Below, piece by piece: positions 54,436 through 63,607 of a stretch of DNA of 64,000 nucleotides. The notes below the pieces were generated by a model that saw only the letters and a list, made by a program, of their open reading frames with translations, had not been told where the DNA came from and made no database searches. A program made the translations under genes and the position numbers. Position 1 is the stretch's first letter. Each line of letters starts with the position of its first letter. Where the stretch lies: NCBI RefSeq assembly GCF_003287895.1, contig NZ_CP030280.1, forward strand, positions 751,501 through 815,500, read 5' to 3'. The stretch is from Blautia argi (GTDB taxonomy: Bacteria > Bacillota > Clostridia > Lachnospirales > Lachnospiraceae).

Positions 54436-55767
54436 ATGAAGGATATGACAAAAGGAAGCATAGCACCGCAGATCGCCGGCTTTGCCGTTCCCCTGGTGCT
54501 GGGAAACCTGTTCCAGCTTTGCTACAATGCAGCAGACAGTATGATTGTGGGAAAGTTTGTGGGAACGAAAGCGTTGGCGGCTGTAGGAAGCAGTAACCCT
54601 CTTATGACTTTTGCCATTTTGTTTATTAACGGAATGTGTATGGGTGCCTCCATTCTCATGGGTATGCAGTTTGGAGGCGGGAGAATGCACCGCCTGAGAA
54701 GACAGATTAGTACAACAATGATAGGTGGCTGTGTGTTTTCTCTTGTGCTTTCTCTTTTCTGTATCGCAGGAGCGCCATGGCTTCTGAGGCTGATACAGGT
54801 GGAGGAGGGTTTGATTCCTCTGGCCTCTCAGTATCTGCGGATTGTGTTTTCCGGATTGATATTTACGTTTATTTATAATTTTTATGCAAATACCCTGCGG
54901 GCATTGGGCGACAGCAAAACACCAGTATATTTTCTGGTGTTTTCGTCTGTGCTTAATATTCTGGGGGATTTGTTTTTTGTGCTGGTGCTTCATATGGGCA
55001 GCGCAGGCTGTGCAGCGGCAACAGTCATCAGTCAGGCATGTTGCAGTCTTTTGTGCGGGCTGTATATTAAGAGAAAGGTCAGCATCTTGTGTCTGGGACG
55101 GGACTGGCTGGTATTTGACAAAGGACAGTTTGCGGAAACCATTCGCTACGGATGGGCCAGCGCTATGCAGCAGGCTTCCGTACAGCTTGGCAAAATCGGA
55201 ATCCAGGCAGTGGTAAATACCATGGGGGTTTCTGTGGTAGCTGCCTTTGCAGTTGTGAATAGGATTGATGATTTTGCTATTGTTCCCCAGCAGAGCATTG
55301 CCTCTGCCATGACCTCTTTTATGGCGCAGAATTACGGCGCAGGAGAAAAAGAGAGAATCTGGAAGGGATTTCGCTGGGGCATGGTGCTGGAAGTGATTTA
55401 CGGCATATTTATAGGTCTTGCCTGTGTGTTCGGAGCTGATTTTTTTATGGGATTGTTTGTTAATGATGCAAAGGTTCTGACTCTTGGAAAATCCTATCTT
55501 CACCTCATTGCATTTATCTATATCCTGCCGGCAGTTACCAACGGCGTACAGGGATATTTCAGAGGCATCGGGGATTTAAAAGTGACCCTGTGGAGCAGTA
55601 TGATGAACATGGGATTTCGTGTGCTTTCTGCTCTTTTCTTTGTGTATCTTTTCCATATGGGAATCCAGGGGCTTCCGGTGGCATATCTGGTGGGCTGGAT
55701 TGCCATGCTGGTATTTGAACTGCCTTTGCTTTTGAAAAAAATAAAAGAAAATAAAAAAGCAGAATAA
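54436..55767 (+). CDS. MATE family efflux transporter
   Basis: A 443-residue protein with twelve hydrophobic helices (KGSIAPQIAGFAVPLVLGNL start, ALAAVGSSNPLMTF motif, second-half RYGWASAMQQASVQLGKIG). About 14 bases after thrS, so probably co-transcribed; an exporter of unknown substrate. Similar overall to the MATE at 26521 but distinct in sequence. Confidence 0.92.
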   Translation: MKDMTKGSIAPQIAGFAVPLVLGNLFQLCYNAADSMIVGKFVGTKALAAVGSSNPLMTFAILFINGMCMGASILMGMQFGGGRMHRLRRQISTTMIGGCVFSLVLSLFCIAGAPWLLRLIQVEEGLIPLASQYLRIVFSGLIFTFIYNFYANTLRALGDSKTPVYFLVFSSVLNILGDLFFVLVLHMGSAGCAAATVISQACCSLLCGLYIKRKVSILCLGRDWLVFDKGQFAETIRYGWASAMQQASVQLGKIGIQAVVNTMGVSVVAAFAVVNRIDDFAIVPQQSIASAMTSFMAQNYGAGEKERIWKGFRWGMVLEVIYGIFIGLACVFGADFFMGLFVNDAKVLTLGKSYLHLIAFIYILPAVTNGVQGYFRGIGDLKVTLWSSMMNMGFRVLSALFFVYLFHMGIQGLPVAYLVGWIAMLVFELPLLLKKIKENKKAE

Positions 55768-55826
55768 AAACAGCAGAAGAGAAAATACTATCACTGAAAA
55801 TAAATTTTTATTCAGGAGGTAGTGTT

Positions 55827-56144
55827 ATGCCATTATTAAGCTGTACAGCCAGAAACTGTGTATATAACAAAGAAGAATACTGTTCCAAGGGAGATATTCT
55901 GGTAGACGGAAGAACTGCAGAAAAAGCAGATGAAACCTGCTGCAGAAGTTTTACAGAGCGAAAAGAAGGAGCATCTAACCGGGAAGAAACAGGCTGTGCC
56001 TGTAAGAGCATTGATGTGGACTGTAAGGCATGTGACTGTGTATTTAACAGCCAGGAACGTTGCAGCGCAGATAAAATTACCATTGCAGGATCTTCTGCAT
56101 GCAGATGCGACGATACCAAATGTGGAAGTTTTACAGCAAAATAA
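55827..56144 (+). CDS. Tandem DUF1540 Cys-rich small protein
   Basis: A 105-residue soluble protein with two DUF1540 repeats: C-x5-C-x5-YCSKGDI with CCRSF (about 6-43) and CDCVFNSQERCSADKI with CGSF (about 70-103). The linker and first-repeat flank contain further Cys (GCACKSIDVDC). DUF1540 domains are found in Firmicutes, often in sporulating species; metal binding is suspected from Cys spacing. GGAGG upstream of ATG. No clear operon partner. Confidence 0.9.
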   Translation: MPLLSCTARNCVYNKEEYCSKGDILVDGRTAEKADETCCRSFTERKEGASNREETGCACKSIDVDCKACDCVFNSQERCSADKITIAGSSACRCDDTKCGSFTAK

Positions 56145-56161
56145 ATCTATAAGATAAGAAA

Positions 56162-56207
56162 GGCGGTATACAGGAAAAGCATTTTTTCAGCTTTCCTGTA
56201 TACCGCC
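56162..56207. terminator. Bidirectional terminator
   Basis: GGCGGTATACAGGAAA (56162-56177) pairs perfectly with TTTCCTGTATACCGCC (56192-56207) between convergent genes, with T-rich flanks on both sides. Confidence 0.9.
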
Positions 56208-56237
56208 CTTTCTATACCTGCCACACCAGATTCGTCA

Positions 56238-57593
56238 TCAGACTTTAATCCAGCCCATGGCTTCGGATACAGCAAAGAAAAGAATCAGTACCAGGCAAAT
56301 AGGAGCAATCCATTTCAGCATAATTCTGTAGAATTTCTTCACTTTAAAAGCACCATTTATTTCCACTTCATCTTCCACGGTTTTAGAGCCTACAAAATGA
56401 CCGATGCAGATACAGGTGAGAATTGCCACAATCGGCATCAGCACACTGTTGCTGAGGAAATCGAAGAAGTCTAAAAGTCCCAGTCCCAGAAGCTTGATAA
56501 AGCTCAATGGTCCAAATCCCAGAGATACAATAGAGCCTAAAATTAATACATAAACAGTTACGACAACGGTAGATTTTTTTCTGCCCCATCCCAATTTATC
56601 CTGTATAATTGAAACATTGGTTTCCATTAAGGAAATGGAGGATGTCAGAGCTGCAAAAAGTACCAGAAGGAAAAATGCAGCGCCGATAACATTGCCAAGT
56701 GTCATATCTTCAAAAACTTTTGGAAGGGTGACAAACATCAGAGAAGGTCCTTTTCCAAGAGCTGCTTCGTCCCCACCGGAAAATACGAAGACAGAAGGAA
56801 TAATCATAAGACCTGCCAAGAAAGCAATGGCTGTGTCAAAAATTTCAATCTGGCGTACGGATTTTTCCAGACTGCTGTTTTTCTTCATATAAGAGCCGTA
56901 GGTAATCATAATACCCATGGCAAGGGACATGGAATAGAAAAGCTGTCCCATAGCTGCCAGCACCGTGGTAGCGGAAAATCTGGAAAAGTCAGGAAGGAGG
57001 TAATACTTCAGTCCCTCTCCGGCCCCGGGTCTGGTGATACAGAAAAGGGCAATTCCTATAGTCAGTACAATCAAAAGCGGCATCATAATCCGGCTGGCTT
57101 TTTCAATACCTTTTTCCACTCCGAAGATAACCACAACAGCGGTAATCATAATGTAGAGTGCAAACCAGAAAACCGGTGATACGGGCTGTGAAATAAAGCC
57201 GTTAAAATATTCATCTCCGGCAGCAGCAGCTCCCTGTCCGCTTAAGAATGCAGCAAAATATTTTACTACCCAGCCGCCGATGACACAATAGTACGGAGTG
57301 ATGATAAAAGGAACAATGCAGGCAAGATATCCCACAAAGCTGAACCGTTTATCCAGAGTCTTAAATGCGCCTACAGCGCTGAGCCCTGTTTTTCGTCCAA
57401 TGGCAATTTCTGTAATCATCAGGGTAAAGCCCAGAGTAACTGCCAAAATCAGATATACCAGCAGAAAAATACCGCCCCCGTATTTGGCTGCCAGATAGGG
57501 AAAGCGCCAGAGGTTTCCAAGCCCTACGGCTGAACCTGCTGCGGCAAGAACAAATCCCATTTTGTTAGAAAAGCTTCCTCTTTTTTTGTCCAT
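56238..57593 (-). CDS. Sodium:neurotransmitter symporter family protein (NSS)
   Basis: A 451-residue membrane protein with about eleven helices of the LeuT fold. The unwound helix 1 motif AAAGSAVGLGNLWRFPYLAA and the NSS block SLMETNVSIIQDKLG are clear. It should import an amino acid or related amine with Na+. The start at 57593 (MDKKRGSFSNKMG) has GAAGGAGAGG upstream; the ATG 27 bases earlier has no site. Length is shorter than eukaryotic NSS as usual for bacteria. Confidence 0.93.
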   Translation of the reverse strand: MDKKRGSFSNKMGFVLAAAGSAVGLGNLWRFPYLAAKYGGGIFLLVYLILAVTLGFTLMITEIAIGRKTGLSAVGAFKTLDKRFSFVGYLACIVPFIITPYYCVIGGWVVKYFAAFLSGQGAAAAGDEYFNGFISQPVSPVFWFALYIMITAVVVIFGVEKGIEKASRIMMPLLIVLTIGIALFCITRPGAGEGLKYYLLPDFSRFSATTVLAAMGQLFYSMSLAMGIMITYGSYMKKNSSLEKSVRQIEIFDTAIAFLAGLMIIPSVFVFSGGDEAALGKGPSLMFVTLPKVFEDMTLGNVIGAAFFLLVLFAALTSSISLMETNVSIIQDKLGWGRKKSTVVVTVYVLILGSIVSLGFGPLSFIKLLGLGLLDFFDFLSNSVLMPIVAILTCICIGHFVGSKTVEDEVEINGAFKVKKFYRIMLKWIAPICLVLILFFAVSEAMGWIKV

Positions 57594-57781
57594 AAACCTC
57601 TCCTTCTTTCTTAAAATCATAGTTTTTCAGATTATATTATGGTATATCCGCTTCTATACCACTTCAACGCGGTATTGAGACCGTAATATAAATTCCATTA
57701 TGCCATTGAATTTGAAAAAAAACAAGAATTTTCTGTAAAAAAATAAAGAAAATATAAAAACTATAAAAAAGAAAAAAACTA

Positions 57782-57810
57782 TTGCATTTCAAATATGGAT
57801 ATGTTATGAT
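57782..57810 (+). promoter_or_regulatory. Promoter of infC-rpmI-rplT
   Basis: TTGCAT (57782-57787), 17-base spacer, TATGAT (57805-57810), followed by the L20-type leader. Confidence 0.82.
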
Positions 57811-57814
57811 GTGT

Positions 57815-57972
57815 AGGTCTGAAGAAGAAAAAGAAAGCAGAGTATCCACTCTCACCTTAGCACGAGTAAGTGACTATGGTTTATATGAAGATAATGAGGC
57901 GCACAGCGTTTTCTTATGCGGATAAACAGTGGGTAGTATGCAGAACTTGCAGATTAGTCACTTTTTTTATAT
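57815..57972 (+). promoter_or_regulatory. L20-type leader of infC-rpmI-rplT
   Basis: A structured leader between promoter and infC. AGTGACTA (57869-57876) pairs with TAGTCACT (57955-57962) just before seven T, forming a terminator; GTTTAT/ATAAAC nests inside. In Firmicutes, L20 binds such leaders and stops transcription when in excess. The position and the terminator support this; the 23S-mimic details were not checked. The remaining ~110 bases to infC hold nothing else I recognise. Confidence 0.8.
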
Positions 57973-58081
57973 CTTTCTGCAATAGCAGGAAGGCACAGGA
58001 AACTGCTCTGTAGATTCTTATTCTTTCTTTAAAACAGGTTCAAAATATGTGGTTTATCAATATTTGTGGAGGTGCAATACT

Positions 58082-58588
58082 ATTAGCGATTTAATGATTA
58101 ACGAACAAATCAGAGACAGAGAAGTACGTCTTATAGGCGCAGACGGAGAACAGATGGGCATTATGTCCGCAAGAGATGCGCAGAAACATGCAATGGAAGC
58201 GGGCTTGGACCTTGTAAAAATTGCTCCTACAGCGAAGCCGCCGGTTTGTAAAATTATCGATTATGGCAAGTATAAGTACGAATTAGCAAGAAAAGAAAAA
58301 GAAGCTAAGAAGAAACAGAAAACCATAGAAATCAAAGAAGTGCGTTTATCCCCGAATATTGAGGAAAACGATTTGAACACGAAAGTCAATAATGCCAGAA
58401 AATTCCTGACCAAAGGAAATAAGGTAAAAGTTACTCTGCGTTTCCGGGGGAGAGAAATGGCACATATGCAAAGCAGCAAGCACATTTTAGAAGAGTTTGC
58501 TCAGGTTCTGTCTGACATTGCTGTTGTGGAAAAAGCACCAAAGGTAGAAGGCAGAAGCATGACTATGTTTTTGACAGAAAAACGTTAA
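58082..58588 (+). CDS. infC: Translation initiation factor IF-3, AUU start
   Basis: A 168-residue factor with the N-terminal domain (LMINEQIRDREVRLIGADGE, QMGIMSARDAQKHAMEAG), the helical linker and the C-terminal domain (VKVTLRFRGREMAHMQ). No ATG, GTG or TTG lies at the expected spot; instead ATT at 58082 is 7 bases after GGAGGTG (58068-58074), giving (M)SDLMINEQ, which aligns with the AUU-started IF-3 of Bacillus and E. coli. The rare AUU start allows IF-3 to repress its own synthesis. ATG at 58094 is the alternative but is 19 bases from the site. Confidence 0.93.
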   Translation: MSDLMINEQIRDREVRLIGADGEQMGIMSARDAQKHAMEAGLDLVKIAPTAKPPVCKIIDYGKYKYELARKEKEAKKKQKTIEIKEVRLSPNIEENDLNTKVNNARKFLTKGNKVKVTLRFRGREMAHMQSSKHILEEFAQVLSDIAVVEKAPKVEGRSMTMFLTEKR

Positions 58589-58618
58589 TAAGAAAAAGAG
58601 TTTAAGGAGGACATAAAC

Positions 58619-58816
58619 ATGCCAAAAATGAAAACAACGAAAGCAGCCGCAAAGCGCTTCAAATCAACAGGTACAGGTAAATTAAAAAGAAATAAAGCTT
58701 ACAAGAGCCATATCTTAACAAAGAAATCTCAGAAGAGAAAAAGAAATCTCAGAAAAGCAGCTATCACAGATGCAACTAATGTAAAGAACATGAAGAAAAT
58801 CTTACCTTACATCTAA
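58619..58816 (+). CDS. rpmI: Ribosomal protein L35
   Basis: A 65-residue basic 50S protein ([40 protein letters not shown]). AAGGAGG precedes ATG. Normal length and position between infC and rplT. Confidence 0.99.
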   Translation: MPKMKTTKAAAKRFKSTGTGKLKRNKAYKSHILTKKSQKRKRNLRKAAITDATNVKNMKKILPYI

Positions 58817-58858
58817 TCGTTTGTGTGTAAGTATGTTTAATATAGGAGGAAATTAAGA

Positions 58859-59215
58859 ATGGCAAGAATTAAAGGCGGATTAAACGCTAAGAAAAAACAC
58901 AATAGAGTATTAAAGCTGGCTAAAGGTTACAGAGGCGCTCGTTCCAAACAGTACAGAGTAGCAAAACAGTCTGTTATGAGAGCTTTGACAAGTTCTTATG
59001 CAGGTAGAAAACAGAGAAAACGTCAGTTCAGACAGTTATGGATTGCTCGTATCAATGCTGCTGCAAGAATGAACGGTTTATCCTATAGCAAATTTATGTA
59101 CGGATTAAAATTAGCAAATGTTGACCTGAACAGAAAAGTGTTAGCTGATATGGCTATCAACGATGCACAGGGATTTGCTTCTTTAGCAGAACTTGCGAAA
59201 TCCAAATTAGCTTAA
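58859..59215 (+). CDS. rplT: Ribosomal protein L20
   Basis: A 118-residue 50S assembly protein ([59 protein letters not shown]). In Firmicutes it controls its operon through the leader upstream of infC. AGGAGG before ATG. Confidence 0.99.
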   Translation: MARIKGGLNAKKKHNRVLKLAKGYRGARSKQYRVAKQSVMRALTSSYAGRKQRKRQFRQLWIARINAAARMNGLSYSKFMYGLKLANVDLNRKVLADMAINDAQGFASLAELAKSKLA

Positions 59216-59230
59216 TAAAGTGAGTGTCAG

Positions 59231-59267
59231 TACCCCCGTAAATGTGAAAGTTTACGGGGGTATTTTT
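59231..59267 (+). terminator. Terminator of infC-rpmI-rplT
   Basis: TACCCCCGTAAA (59231-59242) pairs perfectly with TTTACGGGGGTA (59251-59262), followed by five T. Confidence 0.95.
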
Positions 59268-59884
59268 AGACTATAAAAGATTTTTGCATACAGTCAGCAA
59301 GAATGGTACCGAGGATATACTTGATAAATGGAACAACGTCCTCAGTGCCGTCATGCCAGCTGTACTGTGACTGGTTTAGCGCATCATAATATAAGGCTTT
59401 ATTTTGGGCAATCAGTGGTTCCAGTTCAAAATTACTAATGCCTCTGGCGTTTCATAGGGCGGGAGCGGAGTAAAACGAATTTCGGTGTGTCCGTCAGGAT
59501 AGGTTGCACTAATATAATTCTGCACAGTTTTGTTCGTCCGCCCACAGGATTATTCATGTGGCGATACATGATTTTATGAAGCTGGAGAATATAATTCCGG
59601 GAAATGGAAATGGCGTCAAAGCTTTCATGTATGATATTCACTGCATCACGATAACCGGCTATTTCCTGTTCATTACGATTCCTGGGAGTGGTTTTTTCTT
59701 CCACCAGTTGTCTGAGACGAGTGTTCGTTGTAACAATACCTTCAATCGCATTGGAAGCCTCGGTACTTTGAATCTTTGCAATTTCCACTAGTTTTTCCAG
59801 CTCGTCAGGGCGCTGTTTCAGGTAAAGCTCCTGTTTGCCAGCTTCTTTATAATAAGAGAGTATGCCCTTATAATAGAGAAGGAT
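59266..59884 (-). pseudogene. Remnant of a Fic family protein lacking its catalytic core
   Basis: Read on the minus strand: KQELYLKQRPDELEKLVEIA, then IQSTEASNAIEGI (the inhibitory helix motif (S/T)xxxE(G/N)), DAVNIIHESFDAISISRNYI, NNPVGGR, then after a one-base loss QNYISATYPDGHTEIRFTP and YETPEAL, then a jump to ELEPLIAQNKALYYDALNQS, WHDGTEDVVPFIKYILGTIL. The segment that should carry HPFxDGNGRxxR, the AMPylation active site, is missing between about 59426 and 59440. There is no start codon before a GTG in the middle. So the gene has lost its start, its frame and its active site. Confidence 0.85.
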
Positions 59885-60007
59885 TCATTATTATTATTGC
59901 CACGCAAATTTTATGGATAATAATAGCATCAGTCGTTTTCTTTTAGATATGTTAAAATACAAACAGTTTGATTTTTATAATCAGAGTTAAAAAGGAGGAA
60001 CCCCACC

Positions 60008-61150
60008 ATGAAATTCGTATTTGCACCTGATTCCTTTAAGGGAACCCTTTCCTCAGAGCAGCAGATTGCCCTTTTAAAACAGGCAGCAGAAGAAATATTC
60101 CCGGGAGCAGAAACCGTAGGAGTCCCTATCGCAGATGGAGGCGAGGGAACCATAAGAGCAGTATACGGCACAGCCGGGGGACGGTTGAAATGTTGTCAGG
60201 TCACAGATCCTCTAGGGGAAACCATTGAGGCAGAATATCTGATTTTAGACAATGATTCAGTTCTCATTGAAATGGCGCAGGCGTCAGGAATCACCCTGAT
60301 TCCCTATAAAAGCGGAAACGCAGGGAAAACCACTTCCTACGGAACAGGAGAGCTGATAAAAGATGCCCTGAAGAACGGTTATCAAAACATTACGGTTTCC
60401 ATTGGCGGAAGCGCCACAAACGATGGCGGCGCAGGTATGCTGGCTGCCCTTGGGGTGAAGTTTTATGACAGAAACGGTAAGAGCTTCATTCCGGTAGGGG
60501 AAACCTTACAGGAGATAGAAAGAATAGACAGCAGCAATCTGATGTCAGAAGTGAAAAAGACTTCTTTTTGTGTCATGTGTGATGTGACAAACCCCCTTTT
60601 GGGAAGTCGGGGAGCAACATATGTCTTCGGACCGCAAAAAGGGGCGGACGAAAAGCAGTTGGAACGTCTGGAAACAGGAATGCGGCATTATGCTGCGCTC
60701 ATAGAGAAAATCTGCGGTTATGAGGTGTCCAAATGCAGCGGTGCAGGTGCGGCAGGCGGCATGGGCGCCGCTTTACTGGCGTTCTGCAATGCCCGGCTGC
60801 AGTCAGGAATCCGGACGATACTGAAAATGGTGGATTTTGAAGCCATAATTGCAGATGCAGATTTGATTCTTACAGGAGAAGGGCGGATTGACGGACAGTC
60901 TGCCTGTGGAAAGGTACTGGACGGCATCGGATTTTATGCAAAGAAACAGAACCTGCCTGTGCTGGCTCTTGCCGGTTCCATGGGAGAGGGAGCAGAAACT
61001 GTTTACGCATGTGGAATTGACAGTATTATGACAACACAGAACAGACCTATGGAGCTGGAAGAGGCGTTGGAACAGGCAGAAGACCTGTATAGGGACGCCG
61101 CAAAGCGCATGTTTCGTATTCTGAGAGCCGGAATTGCTGTAAAGAAGTAA
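60008..61150 (+). CDS. Glycerate kinase (GK1/GarK family)
   Basis: A 380-residue kinase of the glycerate kinase type 1 family (KFVFAPDSFKGTLSSEQ, GVPIADGGEGTIRAVYG, SIGGSATNDGGAGMLAALG, LTGEGRIDGQSACGKV). It phosphorylates D-glycerate to 2- or 3-phosphoglycerate. AAAAGGAGG before ATG. It stands alone with rnf genes starting 112 bases on under their own promoter. Confidence 0.95.
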   Translation: MKFVFAPDSFKGTLSSEQQIALLKQAAEEIFPGAETVGVPIADGGEGTIRAVYGTAGGRLKCCQVTDPLGETIEAEYLILDNDSVLIEMAQASGITLIPYKSGNAGKTTSYGTGELIKDALKNGYQNITVSIGGSATNDGGAGMLAALGVKFYDRNGKSFIPVGETLQEIERIDSSNLMSEVKKTSFCVMCDVTNPLLGSRGATYVFGPQKGADEKQLERLETGMRHYAALIEKICGYEVSKCSGAGAAGGMGAALLAFCNARLQSGIRTILKMVDFEAIIADADLILTGEGRIDGQSACGKVLDGIGFYAKKQNLPVLALAGSMGEGAETVYACGIDSIMTTQNRPMELEEALEQAEDLYRDAAKRMFRILRAGIAVKK

Positions 61151-61180
61151 AAAATACAGAAAATGGATAGAAAAATAATC

Positions 61181-61209
61181 TTGCCAAAATCTCTCCGATA
61201 TGTTATCTT
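61181..61209 (+). promoter_or_regulatory. Promoter of the rnf operon
   Basis: TTGCCA (61181-61186), 17-base spacer, TATCTT (61204-61209), 54 bases before rnfC. Confidence 0.7.
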
Positions 61210-61262
61210 ATGAAGGCATGTCAATTATTTAACGAATGAAAGTGACTGGAGGAAGACAGAAC

Positions 61263-62642
61263 ATGTGGAAGAAGAAGAAAAGCGGATTCCCCGGAGGAAT
61301 CCACCCCACAGACGGTTATGACAAAGCCATGACCATGCATCTGCCTGTCCGTGAATACTGGCCTGAAACAGTAACCATTCTGGCAGAACAGTCCTTTGGA
61401 GGCAAATGCTCTCTTTTGGTAAAGCCGGGAGATAAGGTCACCGCAGGAAGTCAGATTGGAAAGCCGGAGGCATTTATGGCAGCGCCTCTTCATGCAAGCG
61501 TAAGCGGAGAGGTACTGGAAGTAAAAGAGGTGTGCCAGCAAAATCGTATGGTTTTGGGGTGCATTGTGAAACGTGAAGGGGAAATGGAGAGAAAACCCCA
61601 GGCATATGAGTCAGAGATGGTAAGTCCGGAGAAGTATTCCAGAGAAGAGATTCTGGCAGGTGTCCGGGACGGCGGTCTTACCGGTATGGGCGGCGCAGGA
61701 TTTCCCACTCATAAAAAATATGAAACAGACAAGCCCATTGACAGCCTTTTGATTAACGGCGCAGAGTGTGAACCTTTTCTCACCTGTGATTACCGCTTAA
61801 TGTTAGAGCAGGGATACGGAATTTTAAATGGAATCTGTCTGCTTTTAAAGGCATCAGGAGCAAAGAAAGCCTATCTTTGTATTGAAGATAATAAACCGGA
61901 GGCTATCAGCAGTCTTCGGAAGATTTTGGAGGCTGCACGACAGGACGGAAAAATAAAAGAAGTCCGGAATCTGGAGATTGTAGAATTACCTGCAAAATAT
62001 CCTCAGGGTGGGGAACGGCAGCTTATCCAGGCTGTTTTGGGAAAAGAAGTACCTCAGGGCGGACTTCCGGCTGATGTAGGCGTGATTGTTTCCAATGTGG
62101 GAACTGCAAAGGCAGCCGCAGATATGGTTTTAGGAGGAATTCCTCTGATTCGCAGGACTGTTACAGTGACAGGCTGTGTAAAGGAGCCGGGCAATTATCT
62201 GGTACCTGTGGGCACTTCAGTAAAGGAATTAGTGGAACTTTGCGGTGGCGTTACAGTAAAAGAAAACCGGATTATTGCCGGCGGACCCATGACAGGGCCT
62301 TGTGTGGCTTCTGACTGGAATGGGGAAGAAGAACTTTTCTATGTGACAAAAAATACTTCCGGTATTCTGGTATTGCCTGACAGACAGGAAGAGGAGCAGC
62401 CTTGTATCCGCTGCTCAGGCTGCGCGAATGTATGTCCGGCAGGGTTGGTTCCTTATCAGATTGAATATGCCTTTTTGGAAGAAGATTATGATTTGTGCGA
62501 ACAGCTTCACGCCAGCGAATGTATTGCCTGTGGCTGTTGCTCTTACACCTGTCCGGCAAAAAGAGAACTTTCTGTACGGACCAGAATGGCAAGAGATATG
62601 GTGAAACAGAGAATGCGGGAAAGGGCGGTGAAGAAAGCATGA
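61263..62642 (+). CDS. rnfC: Rnf electron transport complex subunit RnfC
   Basis: A 459-residue peripheral subunit with the N-terminal barrel-sandwich-type domain (GFPGGIHPTDGYDKAM, FMAAPLHASVSGEVLEVKEV), the NADH/FMN-binding core (GGAGFPTHKKYETDKPIDSL, LLINGAECEPFLTCDYRLM) and two 4Fe-4S motifs (CIRCSGCANVCP and CIACGCCSYTCP). It takes electrons from or gives them to NAD. ATG 61263 is chosen for its GGAGG; ATG 61236 has none. Its stop overlaps the rnfD start. Confidence 0.96.
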   Translation: MWKKKKSGFPGGIHPTDGYDKAMTMHLPVREYWPETVTILAEQSFGGKCSLLVKPGDKVTAGSQIGKPEAFMAAPLHASVSGEVLEVKEVCQQNRMVLGCIVKREGEMERKPQAYESEMVSPEKYSREEILAGVRDGGLTGMGGAGFPTHKKYETDKPIDSLLINGAECEPFLTCDYRLMLEQGYGILNGICLLLKASGAKKAYLCIEDNKPEAISSLRKILEAARQDGKIKEVRNLEIVELPAKYPQGGERQLIQAVLGKEVPQGGLPADVGVIVSNVGTAKAAADMVLGGIPLIRRTVTVTGCVKEPGNYLVPVGTSVKELVELCGGVTVKENRIIAGGPMTGPCVASDWNGEEELFYVTKNTSGILVLPDRQEEEQPCIRCSGCANVCPAGLVPYQIEYAFLEEDYDLCEQLHASECIACGCCSYTCPAKRELSVRTRMARDMVKQRMRERAVKKA

Positions 62643-63607
62643 GTCAGACAAGAGTGATAAACGGACCTCATATCCGTACAGAGCGGACTACCAGAAATGT
62701 TATGATGAATGTGTCAATTTCTCTGGTTCCGGCGCTTCTTGGCGCGATTTACTTTTTTGGGATCAGAGCTTTATATTTGGCAGGGCTTTCCATTACCGTG
62801 TGTGTTCTTACAGAGTTTTTCTGGCAGAAATTAACGAAAAAACAGGTAACAGCAGGAGATTTCAGCGCTGTGGTTACCGGACTTTTACTGGTATTGAACA
62901 TGCCGGTTACGGTTCCTGTTTGGACGCTTGTGGCAGCAGATGTATTCAGTATTCTGGTTGTAAAGCAGATGTTTGGAGGAATCGGAAATAACTTTGTCAA
63001 TCCGGCATTAATGGGAAGACTTTTAACCATGGTTGCCTGGCCGGGTGCGGTTATGCAGTATGTTGCCCCAAGAACCTTAGAAACAGACGCCGTATCTGCG
63101 GCTACGGTTTTAGGCGCGGTAAAAACAGGAGGAGAGCAGAGCTACAGCTATCTGCAGATGTTCCTGGGAGAAACGCCGGGAGCTATGGGAGAAACCAGTA
63201 AACTATTGTTATTGGTTGGTTTTGCCTATATGTGTTATAAGGGAATTGTTAATGCGGAAGCATGCCTTACTTATATTGGAACAGTAGTAGTGCTGACCTT
63301 TATTTTTGGTCCGGAGGGACTATTTACAGGAGATATTCTTCTGAATCTTTTCGGAGGCGGACTGATTATGGGAGGGTGTTATATGTTATCTGACTATGCT
63401 TTTGTGTCCAGAAGAGGGAAACTGCTTTACGCAGTCACAGCAGGTATTATTACTGCGGCAATTCGAATTTTCAGCGTTTATCCGGAAGGAATCTGCTTTG
63501 GTATTTTAACAGCAAACTGTATGGCAGGAATGTTGTCCTTCGTGTATCAAAAGCATGTATATGGAATTTCAGAAAAAAGAGGCTTAAATTGGAGGAAGAA
63601 TCGATGA
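62639..63607 (+). CDS. rnfD: Rnf electron transport complex subunit RnfD
   Basis: A 322-residue membrane protein with about nine helices (GPHIRTERTTRNVMMNVSIS, GNNFVNPALMGRLL, EGICFGILTANCMAGML). RnfD holds covalent FMN through a Thr; the candidate lies in the SAATVLGAVKTGG region (about residue 150-160). The overlap ATGA with rnfC and rnfG indicates translational coupling. Confidence 0.95.
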   Translation: MSQTRVINGPHIRTERTTRNVMMNVSISLVPALLGAIYFFGIRALYLAGLSITVCVLTEFFWQKLTKKQVTAGDFSAVVTGLLLVLNMPVTVPVWTLVAADVFSILVVKQMFGGIGNNFVNPALMGRLLTMVAWPGAVMQYVAPRTLETDAVSAATVLGAVKTGGEQSYSYLQMFLGETPGAMGETSKLLLLVGFAYMCYKGIVNAEACLTYIGTVVVLTFIFGPEGLFTGDILLNLFGGGLIMGGCYMLSDYAFVSRRGKLLYAVTAGIITAAIRIFSVYPEGICFGILTANCMAGMLSFVYQKHVYGISEKRGLNWRKNR

